From an uncultured Allorhizobium sp. (lineage in GTDB: Bacteria; Pseudomonadota; Alphaproteobacteria; Rhizobiales; Rhizobiaceae), in NCBI GenBank assembly GCA_958439205.1, contig OY288189.1, forward strand, positions 3,983,001 to 4,047,000: a stretch of DNA of 64,000 nt. The letters run 5' to 3'. A model generated the notes under the pieces. It was given only the letters and a program-made list of their open reading frames with translations. It did no database searches and was not told where the DNA came from. The position numbers and the translations under genes were made by a program. Positions 43,251 through 52,481 of the stretch are shown here, piece after piece (the first letter of the stretch is position 1; every line of letters begins with the position of its first letter).

Positions 43251-44285
43251 TCAGGCCTTCTTGCCGAGGCGCCTGCGCCGGCAGGCCTCGATCGCCCGGT
43301 CGATGATCAGGTCCGGAGCCTTCGGGTCGTCGAAGACCATGTCGATCTCCACCACCCGCGATTTTTCCGAAAGCTCCGCCGACCGGCCGTGACCGCCCGA
43401 CAGGCGGACACTGTCCTTTGCCGTGGTGACCAGTTGCAGGCCTTGGCGTTCGGCGCGTGCAAGCAGATCGGCAATCTCGTCATCTGCGAGATGATGATGG
43501 TCGGGAAAATCCGCGCGGTCGACGATGACAGCGCCGAGCTCTTCCAGCGTCCGATAGAACTTCTTCGGATCGGCGATACCTGCGTAAGCGAGCACCGACC
43601 GACCGGCGAGATCGTCCGCCGCCTGTGGCGTGACATTGGCGACCAGAACCGGCTTGCCGCTGCGGGACGCCTGACGGACAAAGCGGTCTGCCGCGTCGCC
43701 CTTGCCGACCTTCAGGATCGCATCGAGATGGCGCATCTGGACCTCGATCGGCGCGCGGACAGGGCCTGAGGGCACGACCCAGCCATTGCCGATGCCGCGC
43801 CGGCTGTCGACGACGATCAAGGCGTAATCCACCAGAAGCCGGGCGCTCTGGAAACCGTCATCCATGATGACGAGATCGACACCCTCAGCCACCAGCTTTT
43901 CAGCACCCGCGACCCTGCGGCGGGAGATGACGGTCAGCGCCTCGCGGGCGAGCAACAACGGCTCGTCTCCGACAGCGGTGGAGCGATGATGATGCGGGTC
44001 GACGACGGTCGTGACATCGAGCGAGCCGCCATAACCGCGGCTGAGGAAACCAGGCTTAAGCCCCCGCGCCTTGGCGGCGCGGGCAATCGCGATGGCGGTC
44101 GGGGTCTTGCCGGCACCGCCGACGGTGAAGTTACCGATGCAGACGACCGGCACTGCTAATGCGTGGCGGCGACGATGCTGCATGATGGCACCGGAGATGC
44201 GACCATACACAAAGGAGAGCGGATAGAGGTAGATCGCCTGCCAGCCGGTCTTGGTCCACCAGAAGGGTGGTGCCTCGGATACCAT
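43251..44285 (-). CDS. lpxK: Tetraacyldisaccharide 4'-kinase
   Basis: Phosphorylates the 4'-position of the lipid A disaccharide precursor at the inner membrane. 344 residues. N-terminal TM (WQAIYLYPLSFVYGRISG), P-loop VVCIGNFTVGGAGKTPTAIAIAR near 49-71, LVIMDDGFQSARL near 140, and LVTTAKDSVRLSG near 305. ATG 44285; the longer open frame upstream lacks homology. Part of the lipid A/Kdo cluster with waaA. Confidence 0.95.
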   Translation of the reverse strand: MVSEAPPFWWTKTGWQAIYLYPLSFVYGRISGAIMQHRRRHALAVPVVCIGNFTVGGAGKTPTAIAIARAAKARGLKPGFLSRGYGGSLDVTTVVDPHHHRSTAVGDEPLLLAREALTVISRRRVAGAEKLVAEGVDLVIMDDGFQSARLLVDYALIVVDSRRGIGNGWVVPSGPVRAPIEVQMRHLDAILKVGKGDAADRFVRQASRSGKPVLVANVTPQAADDLAGRSVLAYAGIADPKKFYRTLEELGAVIVDRADFPDHHHLADDEIADLLARAERQGLQLVTTAKDSVRLSGGHGRSAELSEKSRVVEIDMVFDDPKAPDLIIDRAIEACRRRRLGKKA

Positions 44286-44398
44286 TCTCGTCCCTGTCGT
44301 GACCCCGGCGCCCCTCTGGCACCGCCTCATGCGCGCAACAAGAACCATTGCAACGCCGAACCGTCAAGCATAGGCGTGCCGAAATGGCACGAGCGCTG

Positions 44399-45106
44399 TC
44401 AGTTGAGGACGGCTTCGAGCTCGGTTATATCGGCGAGCACCATGTCGGAATGCAAGGTCAGCGTCTCCCGCGAGCCGGTCCCGGAGAGCACGCCGATCTT
44501 CAGGCCGGCACCGGCATTCTTGCCCATGTGCAGGTCGTGATTGTTGTCGCCGACGACGGCGACTTCCGACGGTGCGAGCCCGGTCGCGGCGCAGAAGCCG
44601 AGCACCATGCCGGCTTCCGGTTTCTTGCCATGGCCGCTGTCATAGCCAGCAACGAAGTCCACATAGGGCAGAATGCCGAAGCGCTCGGCGGCGACCCGGA
44701 TAGAGCGTTCATTGTCGCTGGAGGCGATACCGAGGCGAAGGCCCTTGCCGTGCAGGCGGGCGAAAAGCGGCTTGAGTTCGGTCACGGGCACCGACAGTTC
44801 GGCAGCCTTGGCGAAGCAATCATCGATCTTCGGCACCAGGGCTTCGAGCGTAAAAGGTGAACCGGCATTGATCATGCCCTCTGCAATCTCGACAGTATTG
44901 CCGGCGGCAAACAGGCTGTCCGGCACGATCGCACCGCTCACGGGATCCATGCCGCAGGCCAGCAGCAGGCGATCGGCGACGGCCTCATCGCCATCGGCGG
45001 CCATCAACGCCACTTCGCGATTGACTGGTCCCCAGCTCGCGTCGAAATCGAGAAGCGTGCCGTCCTTGTCGAACAGGATGCCGGCAATCTTTTGCTTCTG
45101 CTGCAT
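44399..45106 (-). CDS. HAD-family phosphatase (Gph-like)
   Basis: 235 residues. HAD motif I LFDKDGTLLDF near residues 11-21, motif II LGIASSDNERS, motif III lysine in GHGKKPEAGM near 160, motif IV AVVGDNNHDLHMG, with a helical C1-type cap between. Close to phosphoglycolate phosphatases of the Gph type. It lies 21 bp downstream of waaA and 113 bp upstream of lpxK on the same strand, so a role near lipopolysaccharide synthesis is possible, but Kdo-8-phosphate phosphatase (KdsC) is shorter and capless. Substrate unknown. Confidence 0.87.
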   Translation of the reverse strand: MQQKQKIAGILFDKDGTLLDFDASWGPVNREVALMAADGDEAVADRLLLACGMDPVSGAIVPDSLFAAGNTVEIAEGMINAGSPFTLEALVPKIDDCFAKAAELSVPVTELKPLFARLHGKGLRLGIASSDNERSIRVAAERFGILPYVDFVAGYDSGHGKKPEAGMVLGFCAATGLAPSEVAVVGDNNHDLHMGKNAGAGLKIGVLSGTGSRETLTLHSDMVLADITELEAVLN

Positions 45107-45127
45107 GGGGAAGATCCTGTTTTAGGG

Positions 45128-46453
45128 TCAGCTCTGGCTGGCGGTGCGCGGCTCGAGCTTGGCCTTGACCGAGAGAGGGCTGATATAGGGCTCGAGACCC
45201 TTCAGCGTCGCGCTCAAGGCGCCGCGCATCTCCTGCATGCTTTCAAGGCCTGCATCGATCATCTTCGAGCGCGCCACCTCGTTGTTGAGGAGGAAATGGA
45301 CGGCCTTGGCCAGCATTTCGGCATCGCGGACGATGCGGGCCGACCCCTTGCGCACCAGGCGCTGGTAGCTTTCGCGGAAATTGCTGACCTGCGGACCGGA
45401 CAGAACCGCACAGCCGAGCATGGCCGGCTCCAGCGGGTTCTGACCACCATCGGCGGCAAGCGAGCGGCCGACAAAGGCGACTTCGGTCAGGCGCAGATAA
45501 AGGCCCATCTCGCCGATCGTGTCGCCGAGGAAGACATCCGTCTCGGGCGTGATGACATCGCCGCGCGTGCGGCGGGCAACCACGAGGCCCTTTTCGACCA
45601 GCATAGCCTCGATCTCATCGCTGCGCTCGGGATGGCGCGGCACGAGCACGGTCAACATGCCCGTATGGGCTTTCAGCGCCCGGTGCACCATGGAGGCGAT
45701 CTTCTCTTCGCCATCGAAGGTGGAGATGGCGGCCCAGGTCTTGCGGTCGCCGATCTGCTGACGGTAGCGCTCCAGCACCTGCTCGTCACAAGGCGGTGCA
45801 TCGCTGTCGACCTTGATATTGCCGGAGACGCTGACCGGCCAGGCGCCGAGATCCCGGAAGCGCTCGGCATCGAGATCGGACTGGGCGATGACCAGCGCAA
45901 GCTTGCCGAACAGCGCCTCAGCAATCGACGGATGCCGCTTCCAGCGATCGAAGGAACGATCGGACATGCGGGCATTGACGAGGATCTGAGGAATATGTCG
46001 GCGATGCAGCTCGGCGAGCGTCGTCGGCCAGATCTCGGATTCCACGCCGATCGCGATATCCGGCTGCCAGTAATCCAGGAAGCGGCGGATCGATGGAAGC
46101 AGGTCGAGCGGCACATATTGGTGGAGGACCATGTCGCCGAGACGGTTCTTCGCCACTTCGGCCGAGGTCACGGTGCCGGTGGTCAGAAGCACGTGGATAT
46201 CGCGGCGGCGCAGTTCTCTCATCAGGGCGACGACAGCGGTGGTTTCACCGACACTTGCGGCATGGATCCAGACGAGCGGACCGGCGGGGCGCGGAAGGCT
46301 CGCATGGCCGAAGCGCTCTCCGCGACGGGCCTTGTCTTCCTTGCCCTTGGCCGCGCGGTAAGCGAGCATCGGTCCGGACAGCGGATAGGCCGCGAGGCCC
46401 AGCCAGCCGTAGGATCTCAAGGCGAAGGAGGCTAGGCCATCGCTCAGTGCCAT
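45128..46453 (-). CDS. waaA: 3-deoxy-D-manno-octulosonic acid (Kdo) transferase
   Basis: Transfers Kdo residues to the lipid A precursor; inner-membrane associated. 441 residues. N-terminal TM (LGLAAYPLSGPMLAY), GPLVWIHAASVGETTAVVALMREL near 57-80, VPRHPERSDEI near 250, and EVAFVGRSLAADGGQNPLEP near 310 are Kdo-transferase signatures. ATG 46453. The HAD gene starts 21 bp after the stop. Confidence 0.95.
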   Translation of the reverse strand: MALSDGLASFALRSYGWLGLAAYPLSGPMLAYRAAKGKEDKARRGERFGHASLPRPAGPLVWIHAASVGETTAVVALMRELRRRDIHVLLTTGTVTSAEVAKNRLGDMVLHQYVPLDLLPSIRRFLDYWQPDIAIGVESEIWPTTLAELHRRHIPQILVNARMSDRSFDRWKRHPSIAEALFGKLALVIAQSDLDAERFRDLGAWPVSVSGNIKVDSDAPPCDEQVLERYRQQIGDRKTWAAISTFDGEEKIASMVHRALKAHTGMLTVLVPRHPERSDEIEAMLVEKGLVVARRTRGDVITPETDVFLGDTIGEMGLYLRLTEVAFVGRSLAADGGQNPLEPAMLGCAVLSGPQVSNFRESYQRLVRKGSARIVRDAEMLAKAVHFLLNNEVARSKMIDAGLESMQEMRGALSATLKGLEPYISPLSVKAKLEPRTASQS

Positions 46454-46545
46454 CGATCGGACCTGCTCATCTTCATCGACAATGCCATTCTTCCCGGTCA
46501 GGAGGCGTCGCTACGCAACAAGAGAGATGCAAGAAGACTGAGTTC

Positions 46546-46592
46546 AAAACGTGACCCTTGCGGGTCGTCCGGGCGGTCTTTGGAAAACCGCC
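46546..46592 (-). terminator. Tandem hairpins after the DUF4170 gene
   Basis: Two minus-strand stems: GGCGGT/ACCGCC (46572-46577 / 46587-46592) and GACCC/GGGTC (46553-46557 / 46562-46566), the last followed by ACGTTTTGAA. It probably ends the pmbA-cysQ-DUF4170 transcript in front of waaA. Confidence 0.5.
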
Positions 46593-46602
46593 GGCCTTCG
46601 GC

Positions 46603-46839
46603 TTACTTGTCCGAAGGGTTCAGCATTCGGTGCATGTGGACGATGAAATAACGCATATGCGCGTTGTCGACCGTCGCCTGGGCCTTCGCCTTCCAGGCCA
46701 CCAGGGCGCTGGCGTAGTCGGGGAAGATGCCGACGATGTCGAGAGCGTTCAGATCGCGGAACTGGACCTCTTCGAGGTTCGACAGTTCACCGCCAAAAAC
46801 CAGATGGAGAAGCTGCTTGTTTTCGTTGGTTTCCGTCAT
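46603..46839 (-). CDS. DUF4170 domain protein
   Basis: 78 residues. Matches DUF4170: LLHLVFGGELSNLEEVQFRDL near 10-30, LDIVGIFPDYASALVAWKAKAQ near 33-54, and MRYFIVHMHRMLNP near the end. Small alphaproteobacterial family of unknown role, typically next to cysQ and waaA as here. Confidence 0.9.
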   Translation of the reverse strand: MTETNENKQLLHLVFGGELSNLEEVQFRDLNALDIVGIFPDYASALVAWKAKAQATVDNAHMRYFIVHMHRMLNPSDK

Positions 46840-46901
46840 AGTTGCGGCCTTTTCTCATTCTCAGTCAGTCGGCTTTCATCTGCGCGATTTCGCTGCAAAG
46901 G

Positions 46902-47732
46902 TCAACTCCGAGGAATTCGCGTGATGTTCTTGAGCAATGCCGGAAGAAGCTCCGCCGATGCTGCACACAGCACGGGATGGGTCACATCTTCGCGATTATA
47001 TACCAGTGCCTGTCCGTCGAGATCGGTGATCGAACCCCCAGCACGTGCAAGGATCAGATCGGCCGCCGCCAGGTCCCAGTCGTGCGAGCTCTTCTTGACC
47101 AGCGTGGCGTCGATGCGCCCGTCGGCCACGAGCGCCAACCGGTAGGCAAGCGACGGGATATGCTCGACGCGTTCGATGCGGGGCCTCAGCACCGGGCTGA
47201 AGCTGGCAACCATGTCCTGGGCAGAGGCGACCTTCAGGCTGCCTTCGATGCCGGCCGTGGAGACCGTGATGTCCTGGCCGTTGCTGCGGGCGGGGCCATC
47301 GGCTGTTGCCGTGAACTCCTCCCCGAGCGAGGGGGCAACCAGGATGCCGGCGACGGGTGTGCCCTTGTGGACGACAGCCACCGAGACGCACCAGGTGTCC
47401 TTGCCAGCCAGGAAGGCGCGGGTGCCATCGATCGGATCGATGACAAAGAGGGTCTCGCAGGAGAGGCGCGCCGGATCGTCGTCCGTCTCTTCCGACAGCC
47501 AGCCATAATTCGGTCGGGCGTGGCGGAGGATTTCCTCGAGGATCTTGTTGGCGGCGTAGTCGGCGGCGCTGACCGGCGAGCGGCCCTCGTTCTTCCACCA
47601 GACTTCCGGCGACTGGCCGAAATGGGCCATGGCCACCTTGCCGGCTTCCCGGGCCGCATCGGTGATCAGGGCGAGGTCGGCCTGCCAGTCGAAGCGCGTC
47701 CCGTCCTTTGTCTGTCGATCAGAGCCCGGCAA
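46902..47732 (-). CDS. cysQ: 3'(2'),5'-bisphosphate nucleotidase CysQ / inositol monophosphatase family
   Basis: 276 residues. Metal-dependent phosphatase that most likely hydrolyses PAP (3'-phosphoadenosine 5'-phosphate). Motifs: WLSEETDDDP near 79, FVIDPIDGTRAFLAGKDTW near 96-114 and SSHDWDLAAADLILARAGG near 216-234. The start is a TTG at 47732 (no ATG is near); it overlaps the end of pmbA by 14 bp. Family assignment good; the choice between CysQ and a sugar phosphatase rests on similarity only. Confidence 0.87.
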   Translation of the reverse strand: MPGSDRQTKDGTRFDWQADLALITDAAREAGKVAMAHFGQSPEVWWKNEGRSPVSAADYAANKILEEILRHARPNYGWLSEETDDDPARLSCETLFVIDPIDGTRAFLAGKDTWCVSVAVVHKGTPVAGILVAPSLGEEFTATADGPARSNGQDITVSTAGIEGSLKVASAQDMVASFSPVLRPRIERVEHIPSLAYRLALVADGRIDATLVKKSSHDWDLAAADLILARAGGSITDLDGQALVYNREDVTHPVLCAASAELLPALLKNITRIPRS

Positions 47733-49065
47733 GGGTCATACCCTCGATGGCGAGCGTGGGAGCTGCGACACCGAACTTGCGGTCGATGTCGTTCGCCACA
47801 GTGATCCGCATGAACATGTCCTTGAGGTTCGATGCGATGGTGATCTCCGACACCGGATAGGTGAGCTCGCCGTTTTCGATCCAGAAGCCGCTGGCACCAC
47901 GGCTATACTCGCCGGTGATCATATCGACGCCCTGGCCAATCATGTCGGTGATGTAGAGGCCGTTACCGACGCTCCGGATCAGCTGTTCCGGGGAGATGTC
48001 GCCGGGTTCCAGCGCCAGATTGGTGGAGGACGGAGACACCGAGGTGCCGCCGCGCACGCCACGGCCGTTGGTCTTCAGACCAAGCTCGCGGGCGGCAGAC
48101 GAGGAAAGGAACCAGTGCTTGAGCACCCCGTCCTCGATCATCGTCAGTGGCTTGCCGGAGATGCCTTCGCCATCGAAGGGACGCGACGAGGAGCCACGGA
48201 CCTTCAGCGGATCATCGGTGATGTTGAGGCCTGCCTTCAGGACCTGCTGGCCCATCTTGTCGCGCAGGAAAGAGGTCTTGCGGGCGACCGAGGCACCATT
48301 GATGGCGCCGGCAATAGTTCCTGCGAAGCCGCGCGCGACACGCGGATCGAAGACGACGGTGAGGTTGGATGCCGTCGGGACCTGACGCGGGTTCAAGCGG
48401 CGGATCGCCCGCTCGGCGGCGCGGCGGCCGATTTCTTCCGGGCTGTCGAGCTCGGCGAAATAGAGACGGCTGTCGAAATCGTGGTCACGCTCCATCTTGG
48501 TGCCCTCGCCGGCGATGACGCCGACCGAGCGGGAGAAACGCGAGCCGGCATAGCTGCCGGAAAAGCCGTGCGAGGTGACAAGCACGAGGCCACCCATGCC
48601 GGCCGAGGCACCGGCGCCGAGCGAATTGCTGACACCGCCCACCGAACGGGCCACTTCTTCCATCGCAAGTGCGCTTTCGCGCAGCTGGTCGCTCGACACT
48701 TCCGTATCGTCGAAGAGCTGAAGATCGGGGATGTCGCGGGCAAGATCGCTCTCGTCGGCGAGGCCGGCGAACGGATCTTCCGGCGAGACCTTGGCCATGG
48801 CAACCGCGCGCTCGGCAAGCGCCGTGAGGTCGAAGCCTGGATTGGCCGAAACGCTCGCTACCTGGCGACCGATGAAGACGCGGAGCGAAAAGTCGTCGCT
48901 CTCGGAAGCCTCGGTTGACTCGACCTTGCCGAGGCGGACGCTGACGCCCTTGGAGCGGGAGCGCACGACCACCGCATCAGCCTTGTCCGCACCAGCCTTT
49001 ATGGCGAGATCGACAAGCTGTTCGGCGCGTTCTAGGAGATTGGCGGAATCGATTTGATTGGGCAT
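47719..49065 (-). CDS. pmbA: PmbA/TldE-family metalloprotease subunit
   Basis: 448 residues of the TldD/PmbA (modulator of DNA gyrase) family. N-terminal LLERAEQLVDLAIKAGADKADAVV, a middle SNLTVVFDPRVARGFAGTIAGAI and C-terminal SRGASGFWIENGELTYPVSEITIA. TldD-TldE form a heterodimer that cleaves unfolded peptides in the cytoplasm. tldD itself is not in the window. First gene of the unit ending at DUF4170. Confidence 0.92.
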   Translation of the reverse strand: MPNQIDSANLLERAEQLVDLAIKAGADKADAVVVRSRSKGVSVRLGKVESTEASESDDFSLRVFIGRQVASVSANPGFDLTALAERAVAMAKVSPEDPFAGLADESDLARDIPDLQLFDDTEVSSDQLRESALAMEEVARSVGGVSNSLGAGASAGMGGLVLVTSHGFSGSYAGSRFSRSVGVIAGEGTKMERDHDFDSRLYFAELDSPEEIGRRAAERAIRRLNPRQVPTASNLTVVFDPRVARGFAGTIAGAINGASVARKTSFLRDKMGQQVLKAGLNITDDPLKVRGSSSRPFDGEGISGKPLTMIEDGVLKHWFLSSSAARELGLKTNGRGVRGGTSVSPSSTNLALEPGDISPEQLIRSVGNGLYITDMIGQGVDMITGEYSRGASGFWIENGELTYPVSEITIASNLKDMFMRITVANDIDRKFGVAAPTLAIEGMTLAGL

Positions 49066-49088
49066 GGGTTGGCCTTTCCTTCCTGCTC

Positions 49089-49117
49089 CATTTATTGTGC
49101 CTGAGATGGGGCATCAA
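49089..49117 (-). promoter_or_regulatory. Candidate promoter of pmbA
   Basis: Minus-strand TTGATG (49112-49117) and TAAATG (49089-49094) spaced by 17 bp, 24 bp before the pmbA ATG. Confidence 0.5.
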
Positions 49118-49200
49118 GGGCGGTTCGGGCTTTTCCGTTCACTTGCCCGGCATAGGTTCCATTCCAGTCCGCTCGATCCCGGAAAACGAGGAGAATACCC

Positions 49201-51009
49201 TTGGCCAGCGCAACCGAAGCCCTGTTCGCCCAACCGCTGCTTCTTCTCGGGGGAGCGGTCATCGCAGCGCCGATCTTCCGCAAGCTGGGGCTTGGAACGG
49301 TGCTCGGCTATCTGGCCGCCGGCGTGGTGATCGGCCCCGTCCTACACCTGATCGGCGGGTCAGGGGAAATCCTCGCGGTCGCCGAACTCGGGGTGGTGCT
49401 GCTGCTCTTCATCATCGGGCTCGAACTGAAGCCGAGCCGCTTGTGGCACATGCGCCGCGACATCTTCGGGCTGGGCACGAGCCAGGTGGTGCTGACAGGT
49501 CTCGTCGTGACGGCGCTGGTCTATGCGGCAGGTCTGCTCGACTGGCGCGGCGCACTGGTTGCCGGCTTCGGTCTGGCACTGTCATCGACCGCCTTTGCGC
49601 TGCAATTGCTCGAAGACTATGGCGACATGAACAGCCGCTACGGGCAGCGCTCCTTCTCCATCCTGCTCTTCCAGGATCTCGCCATCGTGCCGCTGCTGGC
49701 CATGGTCACGGTCCTGAGTTCCCAAGGCGGCGAAGCGCAGCAATCGCCGCTGATCGAAATCGGGATCGCCGTGGCTGCCGTGATCGGGATGATCCTTGCC
49801 GGGCGCTATCTGCTGACGCCGATGTTTCAGATCATCGGTCGGACGGGCGCGCGCGAGGTGATGATCGCAGCAGCCCTCTTCGTCGTGCTCGGATCCGCCT
49901 ACCTGATGCAGGTGGCCGGACTTTCGATGGCCATGGGTGCGTTCCTTGCCGGCGTCATGCTGGCCGAATCCTCCTATCGTCACGAACTTGAGGCGGATAT
50001 CGAGCCATTCCGCGGGCTGCTTCTGGCACTCTTCTTCATCGCCGTCGGGCTGTCGATGGAACTGCAGGTCATCGTCGACAACCTCGCACTTATTGTCGTC
50101 GCCGTGCCCGTGCTGATGGCGGTGAAGGCGCTTGTCATCTACATGATCTGCCGCCTCTCGGGATCCTCGCGCAACGACGCCATCCGGATCGGCATGCTCT
50201 TGCCGCAGGGCGGCGAATTCGGCTTCGTCCTCTTCACCACCGCCGCGGCCGCCGGCCTCTTCTCGGGCGCGCAGTCGTCGCTTTTGATCTCGATCGTGAC
50301 GCTCTCCATGGCGCTGACGCCGCTGACGGCGAAGATCGGCCAGCGCCTCCTGGTGCGGGAGACGGGCGAGAAGGAGGAGATGGAAGAGGATTTCGAAGGT
50401 GCAGGCTCCGACGTGCTGATGGTCGGCTTCTCCCGCTTCGGACAGATCGCCGCCCAAATCCTGCTCGCCAGCGGACGCGACGTTACCATTCTCGACGACA
50501 GCCCCGACCGCGTGCGACAGGCGTCGACTTTCGGTTTCCGCATCTATTTCGGCGATGGCACCCGGCTCGACATGCTGCGCGCCGCCGGCATTGAGAGGGC
50601 GAAAATCGTCGCCGTCTGCACCCACAAGAAGGAAATCACCGACAAGATCGTCGATCTCATTCGCTCCGAATATCCTGACGTGCGCCTTTTCGTGCGTTCC
50701 TATGACCGCATCCACAGCCTGGAACTGCGGGCTCGGGACGTTGAATACGAAGTGCGCGAAACCCTAGAATCCGGTCTGCTCTTCGGCCGTCGCACGCTTG
50801 AAGGGCTGGGTGCCACGGAGGACGAGGCCTATGAAATCGGCGAGGACATCCGCCGCCGCGACGAGGAGCGGCTGAGGCTTCAGGCCCAAGAGGGCATTCT
50901 CGCGGGCCGGGAACTGATTCACAAGCGGCCGGTGAAGCCCGAGCCGCTGATCAAGCCGAAGAAGCCCATCCAGACCGTGGAAGCGGACGAGGAGGTCCCC
51001 GCCGCCTGA
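49201..51009 (+). CDS. CPA2-family monovalent cation:proton antiporter with TrkA-N domain (KefB/KefC-like)
   Basis: 602 residues. About 12 TM helices to residue 390 (LGYLAAGVVIGP, LLFIIGLELKPSRLW, ALSSTAFALQLLE, FLAGVMLAESSYRHELEADI, ALFFIAVGLSMEL), then a cytoplasmic TrkA-N domain starting DVLMVGFSRFGQIAAQILLA near 402-421, in which the middle Gly of the usual GxGxxG is Ser. The charged C-terminal tail contains KPKKP. Such proteins carry out K+ efflux or K+/H+ exchange. TTG 49201 has GAGGAG upstream; no ATG start precedes the first helix. Confidence 0.9.
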   Translation: MASATEALFAQPLLLLGGAVIAAPIFRKLGLGTVLGYLAAGVVIGPVLHLIGGSGEILAVAELGVVLLLFIIGLELKPSRLWHMRRDIFGLGTSQVVLTGLVVTALVYAAGLLDWRGALVAGFGLALSSTAFALQLLEDYGDMNSRYGQRSFSILLFQDLAIVPLLAMVTVLSSQGGEAQQSPLIEIGIAVAAVIGMILAGRYLLTPMFQIIGRTGAREVMIAAALFVVLGSAYLMQVAGLSMAMGAFLAGVMLAESSYRHELEADIEPFRGLLLALFFIAVGLSMELQVIVDNLALIVVAVPVLMAVKALVIYMICRLSGSSRNDAIRIGMLLPQGGEFGFVLFTTAAAAGLFSGAQSSLLISIVTLSMALTPLTAKIGQRLLVRETGEKEEMEEDFEGAGSDVLMVGFSRFGQIAAQILLASGRDVTILDDSPDRVRQASTFGFRIYFGDGTRLDMLRAAGIERAKIVAVCTHKKEITDKIVDLIRSEYPDVRLFVRSYDRIHSLELRARDVEYEVRETLESGLLFGRRTLEGLGATEDEAYEIGEDIRRRDEERLRLQAQEGILAGRELIHKRPVKPEPLIKPKKPIQTVEADEEVPAA

Positions 51010-51012
51010 TCC

Positions 51013-51888
51013 TCAGCGGCGCACGAAATCTTCCATACGTGCGGCAAGCTCCCGCTTCAGCGGGTCCTTGAGACGATCGGAGATTTCGAGGATCTGGCGT
51101 GCCTTGAAGAAGTCGAGGACCTTGTAGGCGTTCACCTCAGGCCGGATGTAGATGTCCGGCTGGCAGATCTTCATCTTCAGCGCGATATGCGACTGCATCA
51201 TCAGCTGCGAGGCACCAAACAGGCTGTCGATGCGGTTGGGGACCGCCGAGCCGTCTCCCTCAGGCGCGCCGATCACGTCGATGGCGACCATGATGTCGAC
51301 CTTGCCGACCAGGTGATCGTAAGGCACTGGATTGAAGATGCCGCCGTCGATCATCAGCCGACCGTCGATGGTAACCGGGGCGAAGAGTGCGGGAATGGCG
51401 GCAGATGCCGACAGCGCCTCGTAGAGATCACCTTCGCTGCGCATCAGTTCGCATTGGCCGTAATAGTCGGTGGCAATGACCGTCAGCGGCAGCTTCAGGT
51501 CAGCAAAGGTTTCGGGGATCTGGGGCGGCAGGAAGGCCCGCAGCAGGCGCGGCAGGTTGAACTGGCCGAAGCGAAAGCCGCCAAGAGCCCGGATGCTGGC
51601 GGGCCTCAGGCTCCAGAAGCGGTTCAGCACCAGCGATCTGTTATCGGCGAGTTCGAGAGCATAGTCGCGGATGTCGCGGCCGCTCATGCCGGCGGAATAA
51701 CCGGCGCCGAGGATCGCGCCCATGGAAGAGCCGGCGATCAGGGCGGGCTTGATGCCCAGTTCGTCGAAGACCTCGAGCACCGCGATATGCGAGAAGCCGC
51801 GTGCGCCCCCCGCCCCAAGGGCGAGGCCAATGGTCGGATCGGCCTTCACGGCTGTTGACGGGATCGGGGTTTCAGCGACGACATCCAT
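51013..51888 (-). CDS. Patatin-like phospholipase family protein (RssA-like)
   Basis: 291 residues. Patatin elements: oxyanion loop LGAGGARGFSHIAVLEVFDE near 24-43, catalytic Ser in AGSSMGAILGAGYSAG near 52-67 and the Asp of LMIDGGIFNPVP near 177. Likely a cytoplasmic or membrane-associated acyl hydrolase of the RssA type. ATG 51888 is used; an in-frame TTG at 51894 has a better spaced GGAG, so two codons may be missing. Converges on the antiporter gene. Confidence 0.9.
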   Translation of the reverse strand: MDVVAETPIPSTAVKADPTIGLALGAGGARGFSHIAVLEVFDELGIKPALIAGSSMGAILGAGYSAGMSGRDIRDYALELADNRSLVLNRFWSLRPASIRALGGFRFGQFNLPRLLRAFLPPQIPETFADLKLPLTVIATDYYGQCELMRSEGDLYEALSASAAIPALFAPVTIDGRLMIDGGIFNPVPYDHLVGKVDIMVAIDVIGAPEGDGSAVPNRIDSLFGASQLMMQSHIALKMKICQPDIYIRPEVNAYKVLDFFKARQILEISDRLKDPLKRELAARMEDFVRR

Positions 51889-51914
51889 GGGCAAGCTTTT
51901 CTCCGTTTCGGGAA

Positions 51915-52475
51915 TCAGGCTGGCCTATAGGAAAAGAAGTACATTTTCGTGTCACCGAAGGTGCGCTCTTCCAGGAAGGTGAAAACCGGATCGACGGAAA
52001 CCTGCACATCGCCGCGTTCTTCGAGGATGACGAGGGCACCCGGCGCGATCCACCCGCCCTGATGGGCCGACAATAACGCCTTCTCGCCGAGACCCTTGCC
52101 ATAGGGCGGATCGGCGAAGACCAGTTCGAAGGCGTCGATGTTGTTGGACGGGCCGAGATCGGTGGCGTCGCGCCTCAACATGCGAGCGCGGCCATGCAGG
52201 CCGAAGGCATCGATGTTTTCCCAGAGCAGGCCACGGCCCTCGACGCTGTTCTCGACGAACAGGGCCGACTTGCAGCCCCGCGACAGCGCTTCTATGCCGA
52301 CCGCACCTGTGCCGGCGAAGAGATCGAGGATGCGGGTGCCATCGAGCACGCCAGGATGAGCGTGCGCGAGGATGTTGAACAGGCTTTCCCGTGTCCGGTC
52401 GACGGTCGGCCGGATGTCATTGGACTTGGGCGTGGCCAGCGTGCGGCCACGGAACTCACCGCCAACGATGCGCAT
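51915..52475 (-). CDS. rsmD: 16S rRNA (guanine(966)-N(2))-methyltransferase RsmD
   Basis: 186 residues. MRIVGGEFRGRTL start, IRPTVDRTRESLFNIL near 21-36, SAM-binding LDLFAGTGAVGIEALSRG near 50-67 and the catalytic LVFADPPYGKGL near 119-130. Modifies G966 of 16S rRNA. Overlap-free, 6 bp behind the pseudouridine synthase gene; same transcript as it and probably as the patatin gene. Confidence 0.96.
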   Translation of the reverse strand: MRIVGGEFRGRTLATPKSNDIRPTVDRTRESLFNILAHAHPGVLDGTRILDLFAGTGAVGIEALSRGCKSALFVENSVEGRGLLWENIDAFGLHGRARMLRRDATDLGPSNNIDAFELVFADPPYGKGLGEKALLSAHQGGWIAPGALVILEERGDVQVSVDPVFTFLEERTFGDTKMYFFSYRPA

Positions 52476-52481
52476 GACGGC

